A stretch of DNA of 8,280 nucleotides, taken from assembly GCA_009724975.1 (NCBI GenBank), contig SRXB01000078.1, forward strand, positions 1-8,280, given 5' to 3'. Shown here one piece after another: positions 1 through 8,280 of this stretch. The notes beneath the pieces were generated by a model. It made no database searches and had not been told where the DNA came from. It saw only the letters and a list, made by a program, of their open reading frames with translations. Origin of the DNA: a bacterium (GTDB lineage Bacteria; Desulfobacterota; Deferrisomatia; Deferrisomatales; BM512). Both the position numbers and the translations under genes were made by a program. Numbering within the stretch: the first letter of the stretch is position 1; every line of letters begins with the position of its first letter.

Positions 1-369
<369 letters not shown>

Positions 370-376
370 GGCGTTG

Positions 377-382
377 ACCTCC
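377..382 (-). promoter_or_regulatory. Ribosome binding site that fixes the TTG start of rpoC
   Basis: On the minus strand the sequence reads AAAAGGAGGT, a near-perfect anti-16S match, 7 bases ahead of a TTG codon. Because a stop codon lies just upstream in frame and no ATG occurs for 77 codons, this site decides the start. It overlaps slightly with a weak AT-rich hairpin (6 pairs, 381-397). Confidence 0.85.
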
Positions 383-429
383 TTTTAAAAGAAAAGGCGT
401 TTTCCAGTTTTTCCTTACGGGGCCGAAAA

Positions 430-4554
<4,125 letters not shown>

Positions 4555-4580
4555 TGCCGTTTCAACTCCTTTGGGAGGTT

Positions 4581-4617
4581 CCGATTGCCAAGGCCCGAAG
4601 GCCTATTTTTCAATCGG
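4581..4617 (-). promoter_or_regulatory. UUCG-capped hairpin just ahead of the rpoB ribosome binding site
   Basis: In the sense (minus-strand) RNA, a 7-base arm CCGAUUG (4611-4617) pairs with CAAUCGG (4581-4587). Inside it AGGCC pairs with GGCCU around a UUCG loop closed by C-G, the classic extra-stable tetraloop (4591-4604). The two helices are separated by an internal loop of 6 and 3 bases. The structure ends only 11 bases before the AGGAG of rpoB. It has no U-tract after it, so it is not an intrinsic terminator; a role in mRNA stability, processing or translation of rpoB is inference. Confidence 0.6.
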
Positions 4618-4663
4618 CGCGTGCGGTTTGGTGCGCGCCGGAGAGGTCTGGTTTTTTAGAAAG

Positions 4664-4726
4664 CCAAAACGGGGACACACGAGACCATACGGGCTCGCGT
4701 GTCCCCAAGGGTTCTACCTGTTTTGG
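4664..4726 (-). promoter_or_regulatory. Long compound hairpin between rplL and rpoB (possible attenuator or RNase III site)
   Basis: The sense RNA can form a 13-pair helix, GGGGACACGCGAG (4694-4706) with CUCGUGUGUCCCC (4671-4683), with a 10-base loop and a single G-U pair. The G-U pair is seen only on the transcribed side; on the plus strand it is an A-C mismatch, which suggests the minus-strand RNA is the functional one. An outer helix CCAAAAC (4720-4726) with GUUUUGG (4664-4670) encloses it across a 13-base one-sided loop. The inner helix is followed by GUUUUGGCUUUCU, a weak U-rich tail. It begins about 17 bases after the rplL stop. E. coli has an attenuator and an RNase III cleavage hairpin in the same gap, so an equivalent role is a reasonable inference, not proven. 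Confidence 0.65.
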
Positions 4727-4742
4727 TTCGCGGTCAGCGAAA

Positions 4743-5120
<378 letters not shown>

Positions 5121-5202
5121 TTTTCTCTTCTCCTATAGCTGGATGAAATGAGGATTGTGAACTTTAGTTTTTCGTTTCGAGCCGGTTGCCAGGAAAGGCG
5201 CC

Positions 5203-5721
5203 TTAGGCGGCCTTTTTCTCCTCGATTGCGTGGAGGACCTGGACAAAGCTTCTGGGCACTCCGGAGAGCACTCCGACGAGGTTGCGCAAGGGTCCCTGGA
5301 GTACGCCGACGAACATGCCGAGCATCTGCTCCCTGCTGGGGAGTTTGGAGATGGCGTCGACGTCCGCCGCGGAGAGTAGCTTGCCGCCGAGGGCGCCGCC
5401 GCGAACTTCGATCTTGTCGTTCTTTTTGGCGAATTCCAGTAGGGACTTTGCCACCGTCGCGGGGTCGCCTTTTACGAAGATGACTCCGGTGGGGCCTTTG
5501 AAGCTGTCGCCGAGGACGGCAAAATCGGTGCCTTCTATGGCGATGCGAAGAAGCGTGTTTTTCGCAACGCGGTATTTGGCGTCGTTCTTGTCCATCGAGC
5601 GGCGGAGCTCGTTAACGGCCTTTACCGTCATTCCCTTGTTGTGGGTGAAGTAGACGGCCTGGGCGGTTTTGAACTTCTCTTGAAGTTCGCGAATCTCTTT
5701 TTCCTTGGTTTCCTTGTTCAC
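5203..5721 (-). CDS. rplJ: Large ribosomal subunit protein uL10
   Basis: L10 anchors the L7/L12 dimers to 23S rRNA at the base of the ribosomal stalk, and in bacteria the L10-L12 complex typically represses its own mRNA by binding the leader. The protein has 172 residues, normal for the family. The N-terminal rRNA-binding domain contains YFTHNKGMTVKAVNELR (24-40) and VAKNTL (52-57). LPSRE (128-132) precedes the C-terminal helix that carries L12 (MLGMFVGVLQGPLRNLVGVL). The start codon is GTG, not ATG: the next in-frame ATG is codon 31, which would remove conserved sequence, and the N-terminus fits the family. GGGGG lies 11 bases upstream, a long gap, with a purine-rich AAGAAGAG closer. A leader of 172 bases separates it from rplA. 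Confidence 0.98.
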   Translation of the reverse strand: MNKETKEKEIRELQEKFKTAQAVYFTHNKGMTVKAVNELRRSMDKNDAKYRVAKNTLLRIAIEGTDFAVLGDSFKGPTGVIFVKGDPATVAKSLLEFAKKNDKIEVRGGALGGKLLSAADVDAISKLPSREQMLGMFVGVLQGPLRNLVGVLSGVPRSFVQVLHAIEEKKAA

Positions 5722-5741
5722 TGCTCTTCTTACCCCCTTTC

Positions 5742-5782
5742 GCCTTTCGGTTAGGGTTAGGCTTTTAGCCTTCGGTTAGGCC
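5742..5782 (-). repeat. Imperfect repeat with alternative hairpins just before rplJ
   Basis: The element CCTAACCGAAGG (minus strand, 5769-5780) recurs as CCTAACCGAAAGG (5743-5755). The segments GGCCU (5778-5782), AGGCU (5767-5771), AGCCU (5759-5763) and AGGC (5742-5745) can pair in order as 1:2, 2:3 or 3:4. The stems are only 4-5 pairs, so each is weak alone. The last segment lies a few bases from the rplJ ribosome binding site. Whether this is regulatory or a local duplication cannot be decided from one sequence. Confidence 0.45.
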
Positions 5783-5788
5783 GCTAAA

Positions 5789-5812
5789 GGAGGGGAGAGC
5801 CAATCCCCATCC
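5789..5812 (-). promoter_or_regulatory. G/C-rich stem-loop following the L10 leader core
   Basis: In the sense RNA, GGA-U-GGGGA pairs with UCCCCUCC around a 7-base loop (UUGGCUC), giving 8 pairs with a single bulged U. It is followed by only three U residues, so it is a poor intrinsic terminator, although its position after the L10-binding element would suit an attenuator. The function is inferred only from position. Confidence 0.4.
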
Positions 5813-5876
5813 CGTCCAGCCGACTGGGCAGGCTTTTTGGGTTTAAGCCGTTAGGCGCCTGCTGTCATTGTACGGC
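5811..5876 (-). promoter_or_regulatory. L10 leader, autoregulatory mRNA element
   Basis: The sense RNA contains UGACAGCAGGCGCC (5854-5867), which matches my memory of the conserved side of bacterial L10 leaders (GACAGYAGG). Its GCAGGC (5857-5862) pairs with GCCUGC (5828-5833). An outer CCGU (5872-5875) can pair with ACGG (5812-5815), leaving the internal loop expected for the kink-turn-like L10-binding site. An additional CCAG-UCGG-CUGG stem-loop (5816-5827) lies on the 3' side. The element lies 90 bases upstream of the rplJ start, as expected for feedback repression by the L10-(L12) complex. Recognition is by eye; an Rfam covariance search was not possible. Confidence 0.75.
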
Positions 5877-5893
5877 CCGGAAGGCACGGTTGG

Positions 5894-6598
5894 TTATTTC
5901 GCGGTCGCGGTGAACTCCACGGGGTCGATCTTGACGCCGGGGCCCATGGTGGTGGAGAGCGCGACTGCCTTGATGTAGGTTCCCTTCGCCGAGGAGGGCT
6001 TCGCCTTCTGGAGGCTGTCCATGACAGCTTCCACGTTCTCCCTGATCTGCTCCGGAGAGAAGGATTTGCGCCCCACGGGAACGTGCACGATGCCCGCTTT
6101 TTCAACGCGGAACTCGACGCGGCCGGCTTTCAGTTCCTTGACTGCGTTGCCGACTTCGAAGGTGACCGTGTTGGTCTTGGGGTTGGGCATGAGGCCGCGG
6201 GGACCGAGCACTCTGCCCAGTCTGCCGACGAGACCCATCATGTCGGGGGTGGCCACGGCCGAGTCGAAATCGAGCCAGCCGCCCGTAATCTTTTCGACAA
6301 GGTCCTCGGCGCCCACGAAGTCGGCTCCGGCGGCCTGCGCTTCGTTCGCCTTGTCGCCCTTGGCGAAGACGAGGACGCGCACCTCTTTGCCGGTTCCGTG
6401 AGGAAGCGCGACGGTTCCGCGCACCATCTGGTCCGCGTGGGCGGGGTTAACGCCCAGGTTTACCGCCAGATCGACGGATTCGTTGAAGCCCGCGAAGGCC
6501 GACTCGGTGACCAGCGATACAGCCTGGTCAAGCGTGTACCTGGTGGTCCTGTCGACCTTCTGGCGAGCCGCGAGTATTTTCTTACCGCGTTTTGCCAT
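5894..6598 (-). CDS. rplA: Large ribosomal subunit protein uL1
   Basis: L1 forms the mobile stalk on the E-site side of the 50S subunit, binds 23S rRNA and helps release deacylated tRNA; in many bacteria it also represses the rplKA mRNA. The protein has 234 residues, the usual length. The L1 signature LGPRGLMPNPKTNTV is at residues 131-145. KRGKKILAARQKVD at the N-terminus and the C-terminal part with GTYIKAVALSTTMGPGVKID are also typical. The ATG is preceded by GGGAG with a 6-base gap. It starts 30 bases after the rplK stop, so the two are cotranscribed and probably translated together. I could not identify a convincing L1-binding mimic upstream of rplK. Confidence 0.99.
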   Translation of the reverse strand: MAKRGKKILAARQKVDRTTRYTLDQAVSLVTESAFAGFNESVDLAVNLGVNPAHADQMVRGTVALPHGTGKEVRVLVFAKGDKANEAQAAGADFVGAEDLVEKITGGWLDFDSAVATPDMMGLVGRLGRVLGPRGLMPNPKTNTVTFEVGNAVKELKAGRVEFRVEKAGIVHVPVGRKSFSPEQIRENVEAVMDSLQKAKPSSAKGTYIKAVALSTTMGPGVKIDPVEFTATAK

Positions 6599-6628
6599 AC
6601 TAATCTCCCACCGCGAGGCGTCTAGTTG

Positions 6629-7054
6629 TTAGTCCACGATGTCGAGGCCCATTGAACGCGCGCTGCCTTCTATGGTGCGCACGGCGGCCTCAAGGTCCGT
6701 GGTGTTAAGGTCTACCAGTTTCTGGGCGGCTATCTTGCGCACTTCTTCGCGCTTGATCTTGCCGACCTTGTTCTTGTTGGGCTCTCCGGAACCTTTGGGG
6801 ATCTTCGACGCTATCTTCAGGAGGACCGCCGCGGGGGGGGTCTTCATGATGAAGGTGAAGGAGCGGTCGGAGAATATGGTTATCTCCACCGGAATGATGA
6901 GGCCCGGGTTGTCTTTGGTGGCCGCGTTGAACGCCTTGCAGAATTCCATGATGTTGGCGCCGTGCTGACCGAGCGCGGGGCCGATCGGCGGCGAGGGGTT
7001 GGCCTGCGCGCCTGGAATCTGCAATTTGACCACAGCCGTTATCTTCTTGGCCAT
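6629..7054 (-). CDS. rplK: Large ribosomal subunit protein uL11
   Basis: L11 binds the GTPase-associated centre of 23S rRNA at the stalk base; it is needed for factor function and RelA activation and forms part of the thiostrepton site. The protein has 141 residues, standard length. The N-terminal domain has the proline-rich PSPPIGPALGQHG (20-32), whose prolines line the thiostrepton cleft, followed by NIMEFCKAFNA. The RNA-binding C-terminal domain contains KTPPAAVLLK (71-80) and ends with the family signature DLEAAVRTIEGSARSMGLDI. The codons for TPP lie in a run of eight C residues (8 Gs on the plus strand, 6833-6840), but the frame is intact. The ATG is preceded by AAGGAG with an 8-base gap. 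It lies 48 bases after nusG. Confidence 0.99.
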   Translation of the reverse strand: MAKKITAVVKLQIPGAQANPSPPIGPALGQHGANIMEFCKAFNAATKDNPGLIIPVEITIFSDRSFTFIMKTPPAAVLLKIASKIPKGSGEPNKNKVGKIKREEVRKIAAQKLVDLNTTDLEAAVRTIEGSARSMGLDIVD

Positions 7055-7102
7055 GACGAGAACTCCTTAAGTTTTCTGGAAATACCCGGGGCGCTTGCGC
7101 GC

Positions 7103-7633
7103 CTAGGTCTTTTCCACCTGGAAAAATTCTAGTTCAACCGGAGTGGAGCGCCCGAAGATGGAGACAAGCACGCGAAGCTTGCCCTTTTCGGGGTGAACGT
7201 CCTCCACGACGCCGGAAAAGTTGCTGAAAGGACCGTCGATGACCTTGATCTGCTCGCCGGAAGAGAATTCGAATTTCGGGCGGGGGTTGACCCGTCCCTC
7301 CTCCATCTGGCCGAGGATCTGCCTCACCTCCTGTTCGGAGACGGGGGTGGGGTTGGTGGTGCCGCCTATGAAGCCGGTTACTTTTGGGGTGTTCTTCACC
7401 ACATACCAGGTTTCGTCGTTCAGCTCCATGTTGACGAGGATGTAGCCGGGGAAGAACTTGCGCGACGAGGTGCGCTTTTCTCCCTTTACCACCTCCACGA
7501 CCTTCTCGGAGGGAACGAGAACCTCGCCAAAGAAGTCCTGCTTGCCGAACTCTTTGATTCTCTGCTCCAGCGCGAGCTTGGCCCGGTTTTCATAACCGGA
7601 GTATGTGTGTACGACGTACCAGTTCTTAGCCAT
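7103..7633 (-). CDS. nusG: Transcription termination/antitermination factor NusG
   Basis: NusG binds the clamp of elongating RNA polymerase, suppresses pausing, and links polymerase to Rho or to ribosomal protein S10. The protein has 176 residues, normal for bacterial NusG. The N-terminal NGN domain (about 1-115) starts with NWYVVHTYSGYENRAK and contains RKFFPGYILVNMELNDETWY, the polymerase-binding region, and KVTGFIGG. The C-terminal KOW domain (about 125-176) contains GEQIKVIDGPFSNFSGVVED and ends VELEFFQVEKT. The Shine-Dalgarno is modest (AGGTGA). It starts 29 bases after secE, the very common secE-nusG pair. A small GGCGC-GCAA-GCGCC hairpin overlaps the stop codon (7090-7103). Confidence 0.99.
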   Translation of the reverse strand: MAKNWYVVHTYSGYENRAKLALEQRIKEFGKQDFFGEVLVPSEKVVEVVKGEKRTSSRKFFPGYILVNMELNDETWYVVKNTPKVTGFIGGTTNPTPVSEQEVRQILGQMEEGRVNPRPKFEFSSGEQIKVIDGPFSNFSGVVEDVHPEKGKLRVLVSIFGRSTPVELEFFQVEKT

Positions 7634-7662
7634 TTAAGATCACCTGTCAAGCCGCTTTGGGC

Positions 7663-7848
7663 TTAACGAAAAACCCATTCGAAAATCTTGCCGAGGATGA
7701 CGTCGAGGATGCCCAGATAGATGCCGATTATCAGCGAAACTATCACGACCACAGCTGTGGAGGCGGCGGCGACCTTGCGGTCGGGCCAGGTGACCTTCAT
7801 CAGCTCGGCCTTGGCTTCTCTCAGAAATTCCTGCGCTTTTGCAACCAT
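7663..7848 (-). CDS. secE: Preprotein translocase subunit SecE
   Basis: SecE is the essential small subunit that clamps around SecY in the inner-membrane protein translocation channel. The protein has 61 residues, the short single-span form found in most bacteria; the E. coli protein is longer with three spans. The N-terminal amphipathic helix contains the conserved AKAELMKVTWP (12-22), the SecY-binding signature, followed by one transmembrane helix at about residues 27-52 rich in Val, Ile and Leu. The ATG is preceded by GAAGGG with a 9-base gap. It starts 22 bases after the tRNA-Trp gene and is followed closely by nusG, so the messenger probably arises by processing of a tRNA-containing transcript. 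Confidence 0.97.
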   Translation of the reverse strand: MVAKAQEFLREAKAELMKVTWPDRKVAAASTAVVVIVSLIIGIYLGILDVILGKIFEWVFR

Positions 7849-7870
7849 TTGGAAAAACCCTTCGTCAAGA

Positions 7871-7947
7871 TGGCAGGCCAGGAGGGACTCGAACCCCCAA
7901 CATCCGGATTTGGAGTCCGGCGCTCTGCCAATTAGAGCTACTGGCCT
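7871..7947 (-). tRNA. tRNA-Trp (anticodon CCA), 3' CCA encoded
   Basis: The minus strand folds into a full cloverleaf. The acceptor stem is AGGCCAG with CTGGCCT (7 pairs), with discriminator G, as expected for tryptophan tRNA, and an encoded CCA. The D arm is GCTC/GAGC; the anticodon stem is CCGGA/TCCGG around CTCCAAA, anticodon CCA at 7911-7913; the T arm is GGGGG-TTCGAGT-CCCTC with one G-U pair. It sits inside the protein operon, 16 bases after the rpmG stop and 22 bases before the secE start, so the mRNA must be cut by the tRNA maturation enzymes (RNase P and 3' processing) to release it. Confidence 0.97.
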
Positions 7948-7963
7948 GTATCCCGATTTTTAG

Positions 7964-8113
7964 TTACTTCGATTCTTTGTGAAGCGTGTGCTTCGCGCAG
8001 AAACGGCAGAATTTCTTAAGCTCCAGCTTGCCCGGAGTATTCTTCTTGTTCTTGGTGCTGTTGTAGTTCTTCTGCTTGCACTCGGTGCAAGAGATGGTGA
8101 TCTTGTCTCTCAT
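7964..8113 (-). CDS. rpmG: Large ribosomal subunit protein bL33 (zinc-binding form)
   Basis: L33 is a small 50S protein near the E site. I translated this short gene by hand: 49 residues, starting MRDKITISCTECKQKNY and ending LHKESK. It has two CxxC pairs (C9/C12 and C36/C39), so it is the zinc-ribbon (C+) type rather than the cysteine-free type found in some bacteria under zinc limitation. The ATG is preceded by GAGGAG with a 7-base gap. It lies 44 bases after tuf and just before tRNA-Trp, the common order in deltaproteobacteria and several other phyla. Confidence 0.97.
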   Translation of the reverse strand: MRDKITISCTECKQKNYNSTKNKKNTPGKLELKKFCRFCAKHTLHKESK

Positions 8114-8157
8114 GGCCTGACTCCTCGCGGCTGGTTAGATCGCCGCGACATTTTTTG

Positions 8158-8280
8158 CTACGCGATGATTTTGGTGACGACGCCGGCGCCGACGGTGCGG
8201 CCGCCTTCGCGGATCGCGAAGCGAAGTCCTTCTTCCATCGCGATGGGCGTGATGAGCTCAACCGTCAGGTTGACCTTGTC
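8158..8280 (-). CDS. tuf: Elongation factor Tu, C-terminal 40 residues (cut by window edge)
   Basis: EF-Tu delivers aminoacyl-tRNA to the ribosome as a GTP complex. Only the end of domain 3 is inside the window. Hand translation from the right edge gives DKVNLTVELITPIAMEEGLR, then FAIREGGRTVGAGVVTKIIA and a TAG stop (8158-8160). The REGGRTVGAGVVTKI ending is diagnostic of bacterial EF-Tu; domain 3 contacts tRNA and kirromycin-type inhibitors. The GTPase domain is outside. Many related genomes carry two tuf copies, one here and one in the str operon; the window cannot show whether a second exists. Confidence 0.96.
   Translation of the reverse strand, partial: DKVNLTVELITPIAMEEGLRFAIREGGRTVGAGVVTKIIA

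Noticed and set aside
381..397. CCUUUU-AAAAGG hairpin before rpoC as a terminator or switch
   Set aside because: Six mostly A-U pairs with no U-tract after it; too weak to support, although it touches the Shine-Dalgarno.
5751..5761. TTAGGGTTAGG telomere-like repeat
   Set aside because: Only about two units, part of the imperfect repeat before rplJ in a bacterial operon; no meaning as a telomere repeat.
6833..6840. Run of eight G (C on the coding strand) inside rplK, as a possible slippage or frameshift site
   Set aside because: It simply encodes conserved TPP in L11; the frame is intact on both sides and no alternative product is apparent.
7090..7103. GGCGC-GCAA-GCGCC hairpin at the nusG stop as terminator or L1-binding site
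   Set aside because: Five pairs without a U-tract, and it does not resemble the L1 site of 23S rRNA well enough to call; it was only mentioned under nusG.
7645..7650. TTGACA on the minus strand between secE and nusG as a -35 box
   Set aside because: No acceptable -10 hexamer occurs at 16-18 bases; the match overlaps the end of the short gap and looks like chance.

Overview
The window is one contiguous, ordinary bacterial transcription/translation block. Every gene lies on the minus strand, so transcription runs from the right edge to the left edge. In that order it holds the 3' end of tuf (EF-Tu), rpmG (L33), a tRNA-Trp(CCA) gene, secE, nusG, rplK (L11), rplA (L1), a leader RNA that looks like the L10 leader, rplJ (L10), rplL (L7/L12), rpoB and the 5' end of rpoC. 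Both window edges cut genes (tuf at the right, rpoC at the left). Gaps are short; the largest are 188 bases (rplL-rpoB) and 172 bases (rplA-rplJ). These two hold the only obvious RNA structure.

Organism: the DNA is GC-rich. RpoB has 1374 residues and carries the helical insertion between the flap region and the catalytic GDKMAGRHGNKG motif that is typical of Proteobacteria-like RpoB. From memory of the family, the RpoB and NusG sequences read most like Desulfuromonadota/Desulfobacterota (the former Deltaproteobacteria, e.g. Geobacter), and the order tuf-rpmG-trnW-secE-nusG-rplKAJL-rpoBC is normal there. This placement is inference, not the result of a search.

How the genes work together: EF-Tu, L33, tRNA-Trp, L11, L1, L10 and L7/L12 serve the ribosome; NusG and RpoB/RpoC form the elongating polymerase and help couple it to the ribosome; SecE belongs to the Sec translocon. 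Regulation that can be seen is post-initiation: an L10-leader-type element before rplJ, and two compound hairpins between rplL and rpoB that could reduce or process polymerase-subunit mRNA relative to L7/L12 mRNA. I could not identify a promoter in the window; the main one probably lies upstream of tuf, beyond the right edge.

I found no mobile element, CRISPR array, defence gene or unknown protein, and no evidence of an undescribed system. The points worth a second look are RNA structures in the two longest gaps and two non-ATG starts.
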